A stretch of 64,000 nt of DNA from Daphnia carinata (GCF_022539665.2 NC_081335.1:62001-126000); one strand, 5' to 3'; counted from the stretch's first letter, positions 36,590 through 47,247 are shown. Notes: generated from the sequence alone by a model not told the origin. A program made the numbers and translations.

Positions 36590-36657
36590 ATCTCGTGGCT
36601 CAATGTTAGAGCATCGGCGTTGCACGCTGAATGTCTGGGGATCGGTTCCCATACGAG
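36590..36657 (+). pseudogene. tRNA-like sequence 3, best preserved (Ala-UGC-like)
   Basis: On the plus strand: GTGGCTCAATGTTAGAGCAT (D arm), an anticodon arm TCGGC-GTTGCAC-GCTGA with anticodon TGC, and a T-arm-like GGGGATCGGTTCCC. Acceptor bases CTCGT and ACGAG pair over five positions, with the outermost pairs lost. The opposite orientation to sequence 1, with a closely similar body, suggests that these are old copies of one tRNA-type unit. Confidence 0.5.
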
Positions 36658-36976
36658 TAAAACAAAATACAAAATTACTTCCAAAAATATCCAGATAGTA
36701 CACGTTGCTCCTTGAATCTAAGTTGAAGAATTCAAAAAGCGTAATAAATAATAATTGAATACTTACAGATAAACGATATATCAATGAAAACAACGCTTAC
36801 CATCAAAGGTGACAAAAACAAATGAAGCAAAACAAAAGAAAAAAAAATTGATAAAGGTAATGTGTGAACATAGCTAACACAGACAATAAAGGAAAATAAA
36901 TTTTGCAAAAAATATTTTATAAAAAAAATTTTATTGACAATTCTCTGCACACTACAATTATTTTTGCAACTTTAAA

Positions 36977-37350
36977 AAGGCACAATAGCCCTTTCAAAAG
37001 TTGCCGTCAACCCAGGCAGGGGGAGACACTGCCTTGTTGACCCACCGGGGAGATTACCCGGTGATTGGCTAAGAGAAGCCGGAAGAAGAGCTGAAGATTT
37101 GGAACATTTTTACAGGAGCGATTAACCTTTAGTTCGGATTTGTGGGTAGCCACAGAGCCCTCCGTGAACACATCATCGGACTAAGCGGACATCCACGTCC
37201 CCTTTCCGGCCAGAGCCCTCCAAACCTCGGTATATGTTGTTTTTATATATACCGTACAGTAGGGGCATGACCCCCTACGGGCTTATTACGAGTCAAGGGG
37301 AAACGGGGCTACGGAAAGGAAGGGAGCCCAGATATGCACTTCAATTTTTT
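36977..37350 (-). other. GC-rich hairpin block in the right arm
   Basis: Mirror copy of the block at 35640-36010, with the same hairpins and no substitution noticed. Conservation here follows from arm identity and is not independent evidence of function. Confidence 0.45.
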
Positions 37351-37543
37351 AAATATAAAATACCGTCTCGGGAATCCGAAAAAGTATAGAAATGTCATGT
37401 CATCCATTCAATCATTACAATTTATTCAGTGTCTTGCCCCAACTAAGAATCTTTTCAGATCCAATGTTACTATTAACCTGTGCTGAGAAAAGAAAAACAA
37501 CACCATTAAGTATCTCAATTGTTGCTCATGTGACTTACATGAC

Positions 37544-38806
37544 TTATAGATTCAACTTCTGGCAGAAGCTTGGGAAAGGCCATACAAATTGCAGATGAAA
37601 ATCATTGTATAAAGCTCTTGAATGATAAAATAGCACCCCTAGAATGTTGCATTGTTGATAGTTGTGTTCCCAGTATGCTGAAATTCCTTTCCTATTGGAT
37701 AAATTTTTTTTTTTAGATTAGACATGGTAGGCAAAAAGCAGGAGAAATGCTTTGTCATAAATTCAAAAAATTTTCAAGAAAATTCCTTTCATACCTAAAA
37801 ATCCATGTATGATTTTCATCGCTGCAATGCCAACGAAATGAAACATCTTTAGGGCCATTTAAGTACCCAGCTTCACCAACACTCTGAACGTAAAGGACAA
37901 GTTGTTCTTTAGCAAGAGAAGTAGAATTATTTGAGGCTTCCAGCTGTGACAGAACTATAAAGGATTGCTGTTACACAGGATTCATTCACACAAGATGGTA
38001 CTTCTCATTAGACAATTTGCATTCTCTATTACTTTACCTCATACCTTAATGGTAATGCACTTTCAGTGTTTTTCAACTGTAGGCTCACTCTTCCATCCTG
38101 TAACACTTCCAGACTTGACTTGATCCCCCACTAAAACTCTGTGAATGCAAAATAATAGCATTAAAAATACTTTTTCGATAGACAAAAAACCGAAAAGTAC
38201 CTAATTCATGTTTTATGTTGAACTCGTGCTATTTCTGGGTTTCCGTACCACACCCATTTTCAGCCCAAATACGGTCCCACAACTGTTCACTTCCTTCGCG
38301 GCATGGACTTATTACTAACAATTCTTTTAGTGCAGCACTAACAGAATTTAACTTTAACACACTGTCAGGTGGTAGACTGAATAACTAAACAATAAATAAT
38401 TGTTTGTTAAAATTCTATACTTATTTTGAATTCTTATTTGAAAAGTTTAGGTACCTGACTGTGTTCACCTAATGCCAATTCATCCTCATGTTCAGTTAGA
38501 GATGAGTTTGGAAAAACCTCCTTCACTGTTTGGAAACTGTTCCATTCCAATTTGTTCTTTTCCCCTAGCTGAGCTTGTAGACTCAAAATTTGAGCTACAA
38601 AACACAAATGAAAAAAAAGCAAATAAATAGAATCATTACGTATTAGGCCTTACCATCCTTAGCTTTGCTGTTATCTAATATTTTGTGTTGTTCCAATAAT
38701 TGGGCCTGCAGCTTCATAATTTGATCTAATAAACAATAATTAATAATTTAAAACCAATATAATAATGTTTATACTTACCATCCTTTTGTTGTATTATCTT
38801 ATCCAT
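37544..38806 (-). CDS. Right-arm copy of the coiled-coil gene, open version
   Basis: Minus-strand exons 38806-38779, 38725-38654, 38594-38455, 38384-38316, 38130-38038, 37967-37795 and 37691-37544 join in phase to 240 residues. The N-terminal ~60 residues are a Gln/Leu-rich coiled coil (MKLQAQLLEQHKILDNSKAK). An acidic stretch (SLTEHEDELALGEHSQ) and a mixed alpha/beta-like part follow (SSLEVLQDGRVSLQLKN; EQLVLYVQSVGEAGYLNG; DVSFRWHCSDEHHTW), ending FPSFCQKLNL. If the exon from 38384 is read through, it stops at 38229 (131 residues). The gene has ordinary introns, so it was not captured through a spliced RNA. It converges with the left copy. Function and family are not recognised; no transposase motif is visible. 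Confidence 0.5.
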
Positions 38807-39017
38807 TTTAACATATTTTTCTCCAGCCACGCGTTTTTCTCCAGCCACGCTACTCGACTAACTGACAATGGGATCCAATGGACTCAAATTGACATGCCAG
38901 TAATAACGATTCTGACCGGTAGATGGCTACGGATCGAAAAAAAAGAAAAAAGTGTGATTTTTTTTTTTTTTTGGCGAAATTTTTTTTTTTTTTTTTTGTG
39001 TAAAACGGATTGCCATA

Positions 39018-39023
39018 GATGAA
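39018..39023 (+). repeat. Right direct repeat GATGAA (putative target-site duplication)
   Basis: Directly follows the last inverted base (GCCATA at 39012-39017) and is in the same orientation as 33964-33969. Confidence 0.6.
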
Positions 39024-40075
39024 TTCGAATATCAGGTCAGATTGGGCGTAGGGAAGTGCGTTTACAAATTATAAGTAAAATTTCAGAATGTATGATTGAA
39101 AGAAAAGGCGAACGAATATAAGGCTCGTGGTACTTTATATCAGATTCCTATACAAAACCTTTTCCCTTATCTGGCACCTTGTATTTGACAAACTGTCCCA
39201 TTTCATACGTTTACCATGGTTAAGTTATCTTCGACAATGTTTTCAGTTTAAGCGACATCTGGCGGCGGCCGCGAACACTAGGTTCATTTGAAGTTGGATT
39301 TAGTGCTGCAGCCTCTCTAGTAAAAAATCGGAAAACATGACGCCGCGCTCCGCCGTCGTATCACCTAAACAACAACTCTAGTTGGCGATCCGCTGCACAA
39401 GCGGCAAAACCTTTTAAAACAATCTTAAACCTAACGAAACATGTGGCGAATCTCAGTTAACGCCATCTATTGTACAGAAATCTAGTACAAAAAGCGATCG
39501 GTGGTGAACTTTATCCTGTCGTCTAGGCAGAATCACTATCGGGAAACTAAACTGGCACAACGTGAATCTGTAAGACGATTCAAAGAAAGCTGTGATCTTT
39601 GAAGATGAAGAATAAAAACAGATAAACTTATTCTGTTTTACTTCATTTCCACGTTCCCTGTTTGTCTCCCTTCATTTTGGTAAAAAAAAAGTTTATTAAA
39701 AAAAGATCATTGTGTGACAGCCTTTGTTGCTAGGGTGCACGGACCTGGAATTGGGATTCCTTTCGTCGATAACAAAACACGTTCCTCTGCAGGCGACAAT
39801 GGCCATGAAAAGATTCACGTTGGGTGGGGCATATACCTGTTCAAGATCGCGGACAAGTAGGCAAAAAAAAAAAAAAAAAAGACACTATGGCGAACGTGGC
39901 TTGACAGGGCTGGTTAGGAAATGTTGCATGTAGTAATCTTGATGGCGAATCTCTTATCGCAAGTGACACGGGGCAAATTGATCAGGGAATTTAGAAGGTT
40001 CCACTTTGTCAGATAACACTTTTCACGAAGTGCAGGTTGAGGAAGTTTCTGCTGTCTTTCTTTTTTGTGCGTGTG
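39024..40075. other. Interval between the palindrome and the protease array
   Basis: No intact gene. A short plus frame at 39724-39933 is not supported by splice sites. Possible 3' UTR of the minus-strand frame that ends at 40076. Confidence 0.4.
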
Positions 40076-40481
40076 TTATGCGCCACCGGCATGGTCTGAC
40101 AGTTTCAAAGTCACCGCCCGCCCATAGAAAGAAGAGAATTCTGCAATGTGTTTTTCTTCTAATGCCATGATGGTATACTTGATCGAACCGCCACGTCTCA
40201 CAGTCAAGGTCCATCCGGAGCAATAAAAAGGAGCACCCTGACAAACGAAGTCATCCAGAAGAACGTTGGAGTCGTACAGCAAGACACCGAGAAAAGATTG
40301 GCGCATTGTTATTGGGACTCGCGTCCGATCGTCAATCACAGCAGCTCCTGGTATTCTAATCGAGCTCGTAAGCTGAGTGTCACCACCTTGGCCTTCAATT
40401 TCCCAGGTACGCAAACGAGTTGCATCGCATTTAAGCATTTCATATGTGGACGGGGTCTCGATGATTTGGCATTTGCAGCAC
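40076..40481 (-). CDS. Orphan terminal exon of an unknown Cys-containing protein
   Basis: After a CTGTAG acceptor on the minus strand, 406 nt stay open to TAA at 40076-40078. The frame reads CCKCQIIETPSTYEMLKC, then TRVPITMRQSFLGVLLYDSN and FVCQGAPFYCSGWTLTVRRG, ending LKLSDHAGGA. Alternating hydrophobic residues and five or more Cys suggest a secreted beta-rich domain. No upstream exon is evident; it would have to lie within or beyond the first protease gene on the other strand, so this may be a gene fragment left by duplication. Family not recognised. Confidence 0.4.
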
Positions 40482-40534
40482 CTACAGTTCGATTATTAAT
40501 TTGAAACATTACCTTTATTGGAAAAGATCTAGCA

Positions 40535-40940
40535 ATGTTACGAACCAATTATTTGATGGCATCAGCCGCGTTCTTCCTAATGAATGCTATGCTCTTCCGT
40601 CTAGCCAGCTGCAATGTTTATCGAACACACGATGCCTTCTTAATTGACGGTGAGGACTTTTGTTTGTTCGCTTTTTTTTTTCTTTTTTTTTTTTTTTTTT
40701 TTTTTTTCTTTCGGTTATGTTGTCGTTCAGTTTGGGTTTTTTTTTTTTTTTTTTAAACATATAAGTTATCCCCTATTCTGGATGCGGTACGAACGAACGC
40801 AACTGCTGATTGGCCCATCCAGATTGACGTCGAAGCGCTTGTGGGTGACTCACGTTAACTGGATTTTCCGGTTCTAAATGAAAAACGAAAAACGGAAGAA
40901 AAAAAAAAAAAAAAAAACACACACACAAAAAACAAATGAG

Positions 40941-40977
<37 letters not shown>

Positions 40978-41963
40978 GAGTTCTTGAAATTGCATCGTTT
41001 CCTAGTCTATAAAACAAAATCAAACAAAAAAATTGTAATCTTAGTTATTCACGTTTGGAAATAAGGGAATTGTAACATTCACGAAATGTTATTTCTTTTC
41101 GGCGGAGGCCATTGCTCTGCATGTATGTCTCGTTACATTCCAAATGCCGCATGGGTCCTACAAGCAGAATCCTACATAGTTTACAAGAACGTGGACGAAA
41201 CGGAATGTTCAGATATCTAACGAATGGCATTTCGCCTTTTTTGAATGCAGGCGCAGAAACGCGAAACGACGGCGGGTTTTACCAGCCAAGCCATTTGGCG
41301 AGCAATACCTTCATGCTGACGGCAAACTCGTGTTTCTCGAGGCATGGCTACTTCGGCTCCTGTTCACCCCTTCGCGCTTGCTACACGCCGACGAGGTTGT
41401 CCCAAGTAAATCAGTTGGAACTCTGGGCCATCCTAGCTAACAGCGCTTGCCAATACGCCGATGAGGATGGCAACCAGGTAATTGCATTCTCGTACTGAAG
41501 ACGGTTGAAAAATTGGTTGAAAAATTGAACTGTCACAACCTACACAGATGATTAGCACTGAATCCAATCCACGGATGAATTTCAAAATATTACATTCAAA
41601 ATATCAAATACCTATTGGTAGGTTTACGGAGTCTGTTGTCCCAGACAAGCAATGCAAGCCAATGGCAACGTGCAGGTTGTTGGCAATGTCGCAGTCGGCT
41701 CCATCGCGATGCTGGAGCGAATCAACCCTTACAACAGCCCGTCGTCCAGACCACCGTATGTTCGTCCGGAGATCAATGGCCCACCGAGGCCAAGTGGCTC
41801 CGCCATCAGTGCGTCCAATGACACCAGGCAGACGACCAGCTGTGGCGTGGGGCCCACTAAAACGCTTAGTTTTGACGAACAGCGCATCGTTGGAGGAACC
41901 AACGCCGCCAAGAATTCGTGGCCTGGCATAGTGCGTTTCGTCACTAGAAAATCAAAATGAAAC

Positions 41964-41995
<32 letters not shown>

Positions 41996-43076
41996 AAAAA
42001 AAAAACCGTTCAACGTGATCAACTAAATCTAAAAAGCAAATTCTAATTTCATAAAGGTGGCGTTGAGATCGAACGGCTTCGCTATCTGCGGTGGATCTTT
42101 GATTTCGCCGACCCACGTTCTGACAGCCGCTCATTGCGTTGACTCGTAAGCTTTGATTCAAACAAAAATCATGTTTTACAAACAGCTTGAGACCATCTCG
42201 GACGTGGAACAGGGTGACCCAGTGGAACATCAAAGAGCTTTCCGTCGACTTGGGCATGCACAGCTTAGAACCAAGCGACGCTCAGGAAACGAGAGCAGTT
42301 CGCAGAGTGATCATTCACGGCCAATGGGATCCCGCAACCAACGTAAATCTGCGTCACAATGCAACCATACAAACCAATTTCTAGATGTGGGCTGATCTTT
42401 ACCCGTTAGAACAACGACGTGGCCATTTTGACTCTGTCGTCGCCAGTGCCTTACGGCGCCACCATATCGCCCGTCTGTTTGCCGCCACAGACTGCCAGCG
42501 ATCAGTACGTTAACCGAGAGGCAGCCATTATCGGATGGGGAACGGTGGAAGAAGGTACACATTTCAAACAAGTGCCGTCTCGTTTCGGTTAGTCTCATAC
42601 GCGTCTGGCTGCGTTCCGATTCAGGTGGATCTCAGCCGGCCGTCCTACAACAATCGACCGTCAAAATCATAGCCAACACGAAATGCAGGTCAAGTTATCC
42701 AGATATTACCAACGGCATGTTATGCGCCGCAGCTCCTGGTACTGACACTTGCCAGGTACTCCCAATTGAATAGCAAGCCGTCGACAACTTGACACGTCAA
42801 AAGTGAATCATATCACTCACTATTCTTTCACTATTTGACTTAGGGTGACAGCGGTGGTCCGTTGCTCGTCCGGCCATCGCTGCGCTCCCCTTGGATCCAG
42901 GTTGGAATCGTCAGCTACGGTGTCGGTATGTGTTGTTAGGCTTACGGCTCGGCCGGCAATATTTGTCTAAAATGTGGCCAAATTGAATTGCAGGTTGTGC
43001 CCAGCCAGAATATCCGGGCGTCTACGCCAGAGTGACATCTTACCGCAGCTGGATCAAGAGATACGCTAATGTCTAA
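40535..43076 (+). CDS. Clip-domain trypsin-like serine protease 1
   Basis: Exons 40535-40649, 41251-41477, 41622-41930, 42057-42145, 42213-42342, 42410-42554, 42625-42755, 42844-42925 and 42994-43076 give 436 residues. A signal peptide (YLMASAAFFLMNAMLFRLAS) and a six-Cys clip domain (NSCFSRHGYFGSCSPLRAC ... VYGVCC) are followed by a Pro/Ser linker, an activation site R202-IVGG and an S1 protease domain. The triad is H243 (TAAHCVD), D293 (NNDVAIL) and S385 (GDSGGP). Asp six residues before the catalytic Ser predicts cleavage after Arg/Lys. It is a secreted zymogen; relatives act in Toll, melanization or coagulation-type cascades. First of four tandem paralogues with near-constant exon lengths. 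Confidence 0.93.
40650..41250 (+). other. Intron 1 of protease 1, with long homopolymers
   Basis: 601 bp with T runs at 40,680-40,755 and A runs at 40,898-40,976. The minus frame 41045-41230 inside it (SCKLCRILLVGPMRHLECN) is open and Cys-bearing but has no acceptor/donor pair linking it to the orphan exon at 40076-40481. Confidence 0.5.
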
Positions 43077-43641
43077 GATTTCCTGGCCAAGCATGTGTCG
43101 CGGAAGAGGTGGGAACTTGCAGTACAGTTCGAATAAACTGCAGAGCAGACATTGGAGAGCCTAATACTGCAGACGAAACATAAATAAATAAATAAATAAA
43201 TAAAAAAAATTAAAATTAAAATTAAAAAAAAAAAAAATAAAAGGTTCAATCGTCGAATCGTACAATAATTATTCAATAGCGTTTCATTACCTGTTACCGG
43301 ATATGCCTTTTTTTTTTTTTTTTTTCGTCCAGGCCGACATTCGAAGCACACCCTGCTGAATTTCAATAAAAACCATCATTCCGCAATCAAATCAGTTAAC
43401 GTGGAGATGCCAACAATAAAAAAGACGAACAGTATAGTAGCCTAACATCAGGCCGTTTCGCTTTCATTAATACACGCCACATCGTGAAATAGCCACACAA
43501 GAGGCTGCCTATTAAAAACGACTGTGGAAAGACAGACACGTACAATTAGTTCCTACTCTGCCAGGAAATCGAAACCGGATTGTTTTTCGTTTTCATTTTT
43601 TTTTTTTTTTTTAAAAGACCAAAGGCAAAATTCAACAGCAA

Positions 43642-43677
<36 letters not shown>

Positions 43678-44865
43678 ATGCCCGGCAGTAGATAGGAGTG
43701 TATATAATACGTTGAACAAGTCTAGTTGTTCCTTGATTACGAATATAATTGGATTTCTTAGCTGTCCTTACTGGAAGGCGGTTGTTCGTTTGCGGTTGAC
43801 GCATCCTCTTGCACCCGACGGCGAATGACCGGACCGGCTTTAAATGAACAATTGGGCTCGAACCAGAAAAGCTGATTTTTATTCGGTTTCGACCTTCATC
43901 AGGCGTGAGCGATTCAGACGATGGATCCGGTACTATCACCAGAAGGCATCAACCTAATTAAGAATAATCATTAGAGAGAAACATCAAAACCTTTCAATCA
44001 GCGAGCACGATCAGAGTGAACGAATGGTAGTCTAGTATAGCCATGGTTACAACAGGTCAGATGCAAATCCATGGCGCGTGATTAGAGGCAAGGCATTAGG
44101 GCGTGCAACGACCCATTCAAATACACGCCCACCAAACGGAGACAACAGGAAGGAAGAGAATTGCTTGCTCGAGAATTGCGTGCTAACAGGATATGCCGAC
44201 AGAAAGGTGAAGAGAAACACGGAGCTATTTGTCATGTCAAAGTCAGAGAGATTGAGAGATTGAGAGATTGAGAGGCGAAGACGAATAAAGTTCGGGGAAA
44301 GCAATTAAGAGCACATCGTTCTGCCTTCCTTTTTGAGGGCGTTCAAAGAATGAGAAAGAAAACCATTTGGTGAGTGAAATGGCATGCGCTAAGTGCCCGT
44401 CTGAAATGATATTCTACGAATCGAAGGTTGAAAATCGACGAAGTCATCGACCACTAGAGAGGAAACAAAAAAACAAACAAAAAAAAAACAAACAAAAAAA
44501 TGTCCATTTTTCCAGTTTTCCAGTTGACAATCGCACGTACATGATGAACAGGTTGGCTGTCATTAGCAAAGTCTCAAAAAAGCCTTGATATAAAAGCGCC
44601 CTGAAAGGGCAAGTTTGTCAGAAGCGACTTGCGAGTCGTTCACTGCAGGGGGAAAAAAAAAAAAATTCATCATTTCACATTGGTCCTCACCAATAAGGTA
44701 TTTCAATTGAACGGCCTCAAATTGATGAGCATTCGTCTCAGGTACGCAATTGTAAACATTTTTCGTAAACAACATTTACCTATGTACCTATGTAAAGCGG
44801 GGCCAACCTTTTTTTTTTTTTTTTTTTTTTCTTCTACAGGCAGTTTCCAAACCGCGATTTGGCAA
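43077..44865. other. Intergenic DNA between proteases 1 and 2
   Basis: Holds an AAAT run (43,180-43,205), a mixed A/T block, poly(A) near 43,640-43,675 and a GAGATTGA triplication at about 44,248-44,272. AATAAA signals near 43,180 and 43,366 fit the end of protease 1. No gene recognised. Confidence 0.45.
44588..44595 (+). promoter_or_regulatory. Possible TATA box of protease 2
   Basis: TATAAAAG about 270 bp upstream of the start codon, followed about 25-30 bp later by TTTGTCAGAA, a possible initiator. An intron in the 5' UTR (acceptor CTTCTACAG before 44,840) would account for the distance to the ATG. Confidence 0.4.
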
Positions 44866-45939
44866 ATGACTCGACCCTTTCGCGCAGCTCGAGCGTTAGC
44901 CTCTGTAGCTTTACTGGTGGCTGTGCTGTCCTCTTCTCGCTCTGTCCATAGCCAAGTGTTTCGGACGAGAGATGCCTTCATCGTCGAAGGTGAGTTGTCA
45001 TTTGTTATCATTTGTGCAAGCTGCTTCCTTTCTATTGGCAATGGTCATACGCAACTGGAAGTGAGGACAGATGTCATGCCATCTGAAAATGGAGTGAAAG
45101 AAAAATAGAAAAATATAAAAAGAAAAACTGAAAAACTTAAGATGTGACCTCTGAAATGTCAATTTCAGGGAGAAGCGACTGGTACCCGTACGCTGATTTA
45201 CCTGACCGCAACGCAATGTTGAGCGAGAGATCGTGTTTCACGCCAGACGGAAATCTCGGCTACTGCACGTCGGTGCGCTCTTGCTACCCGACGTTGACAC
45301 TGCCGCAATTGCATCAACCGCAAACGTGGGCGATTATCAGCCGTGGCACCTGCCACTACGCCAGAGACGACGGCATTCAGGTCGTTTTTCCATCAAACAC
45401 ATTCAAATTGTACTATTTGATCCATCATTGAAAGAGAAAGAGAAAAAGAAAAAGAAAGAGAAAAAGAAAGGGAAAGAGAAAGGGAAAGAGAAAGAGAAAG
45501 AGAAAAGGAGAGAGAAAGAGAAAAAGAAAAAGAAAAAGCAAAAGCAAATGTCAGTGTTCTTTTTACGTTGGATTATAGGCTTACGGCGTGTGTTGTTTGC
45601 AAGTAGCCACGCGAAACGATCAGCACGACGACGGTCGAGAAGCTGAAGGTGCATACGGATCCATCCAGTTGGTGTTGCCGCTGAATCGCTACACCAGCCA
45701 GTTCTTGCGGCCGTTCAACTTCCAAACGCCGTCGCGTAGGAAACCTGCCGAGGTCGCGTCGACAAGCGTCGATACCAACAAGAACGTGGCCGGTTTCAAG
45801 CAATCGCTCACCTGCGGCACCGGTCCCATCAAGACGTTGACCTACGACGAGCAGCGCCTCTTCGGACCAAGCGAGGCCGATAAAAATTCTTGGCCAGCCA
45901 CCGTAAGTGACATTAAAACTGAACTTACTATCATTTTTT

Positions 45940-45974
<35 letters not shown>

Positions 45975-47247
45975 TCAATAAATCAAATACCGTCAATCAA
46001 GTCATCAGCCGTAATGCAAACGACCATTGCTCGTTCCATTATTTCCAAACCAAACTAAAAAGGTGTCACTGCGATTCAACGGCAAATTCCTGTGCGGCGG
46101 ATCGCTGATTGGGCCGACTCAAGTTCTGACGGCTGCCCACTGCGTCGACGGGTGAGTCCTTTTTCCTTCTAGACTTGTTTCGGCAGCACATGTCAACGTG
46201 AATTGTCACTCTTTACGACCCATCGCCGTTAGTGTGTCGTGGGGCGCAATCAATCAGTTGAGCGTCGAGATGGGCATGCACGTGCTCAACCCAAGCGACG
46301 CCGAGATGAAAAAACCAGTGCGTCGCATCATCATTCACAGGGGGTGGAGTCGAAGCACTAAAGTAAGCCACCCGCACAAAAGATTGAACAGACAAAAAAA
46401 CAAATGCAATCAAATAAATTCAACTGAATTTTTTTTTTTTTTTTTTTTTTTTTCAACATTCACAGTACAACGATATCGCCATTCTCATTTTGGCTTCGCC
46501 CGTCGTTTACACGACCTCCGTTTCGCCCGTCTGTTTGCCGCAACAGGCTACCACCGAACCAGAGATCATCAAGGAGGCGTCCTCCGTCGGATGGGGAACA
46601 ATCAGAGAAGGTACTAGGATCTACATCATTTCGAAAAAAAAAAAAAAAATAAAATATCCACCATCGCAAGATGAAGAGTTTCCCTCACCTCACCTCCCCC
46701 ACCCCCACCCCCCACCCCCCTCACCTGGCAACCGAATAATGTTTCATATCCTACCGTCTAGGTGTCTTTTTCTCGTCGACTGCCCTTCAGCACACGACCG
46801 TCAAAATACTGGACAACGGCCAATGCAAAGAAAGCTATCCGAACATCATCGGCAGCATGCTGTGCGCCATCGCGCCCGAGAGCAACACTTGCCAGGTATC
46901 GTAGCACCTTAGTGAAAGAATTGCATGGCATGCAAATTAGCGAAACAGAAATGAAAGCATGTCTTAATCATTACCCGTTCGCCATTTTTTGCAGAGCGAC
47001 AGCGGCGGTCCGCTGTACAACCGAACGTCACCAGATGCACCTTGGGTACAGCTGGGCATCGTCAGTCATGGAATTGGTACGTTTCTTTGTATGCTCTCAC
47101 ACAAGCCACAACACAAACTAAATCAATGTTTGTTTTGTTTTTTTCCGTTCGCTTTTCTTTAAAGGCTGTGCCCGACCAGGATACCCCGTTGTCTATACCA
47201 GGGTGTCTTCTTACAGGAATTGGATCAGGCTAGTGTCGAGAGTTTAA
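44866..47247 (+). CDS. Clip-domain serine protease 2, with altered active-site and activation residues
   Basis: Exons 44866-44989, 45169-45380, 45579-45902, 46063-46151, 46233-46362, 46466-46610, 46762-46895, 46995-47076 and 47165-47247 give 440 residues. Signal peptide ([17 protein letters not shown]), clip domain ([19 protein letters not shown] ... YGVCC) and S1 domain are intact, and the triad H246, D296, S389 is present. Three normally fixed places differ: the cleavage site reads [10 protein letters not shown] instead of R-IVGG, the specificity-pocket Asp is Asn (SNTCQ), and the oxyanion-hole Gly before DSGGP is Ser (CQSDSGGP). It is either a weak or retuned enzyme or on the way to a non-catalytic homologue. 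The frame and splice sites are undamaged, so it is not a plain pseudogene. Confidence 0.92.
45431..45548 (+). repeat. Polypurine (GAAA)n-type tract in intron 2 of protease 2
   Basis: About 118 bases made almost only of G and A on the plus strand in GAAAAA, GAAAGA and GAAAGG units. It has partial mirror symmetry, the kind of sequence that can form triplex DNA. Confidence 0.85.

Larger units (their letters stand above)
36748..39017 (-). repeat. Right arm of the palindrome (2,270 bp)
   Basis: Reverse-complement copy of 33970-36238. Differences seen: poly(T) near 38,990 is longer by six, two other homopolymer lengths differ, one T fewer sits at the exon junction at 37,795-37,802, and substitutions cluster in the inner ~180 bp (36,800-36,910). 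Confidence 0.92.
33964..39023. mobile_element. 5.05 kb palindromic (foldback-like) element with 6-bp direct repeats
   Basis: Two inverted arms, 33970-36238 and 36748-39017, surround a 509-bp centre. GATGAA stands directly outside both ends (33964-33969 and 39018-39023), as a target-site duplication would. The terminal inverted sequence starts TATGGCAATCCG. Arms match base for base over the stretches I compared, apart from homopolymer lengths, until the innermost ~180 bp, where substitutions appear. No transposase, integrase or polymerase is recognised, so the element would be non-autonomous or a segmental palindrome. A 6-bp duplication is known for Polinton/Maverick and Dada-type transposons, but the ends do not let me assign a family. 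Each arm holds a multi-exon coiled-coil gene. Confidence 0.75.

Noticed and set aside
33970-39017. Polinton/Maverick assignment from the 6-bp duplication
   Set aside because: No polymerase B, integrase, ATPase or capsid-like reading frame is present and the ends do not match; the duplication length alone is insufficient.
45403-45654. Minus-strand Phe/Ser-rich frame across intron 2 of protease 2
   Set aside because: Translation of the polypurine tract on the opposite strand; low complexity.
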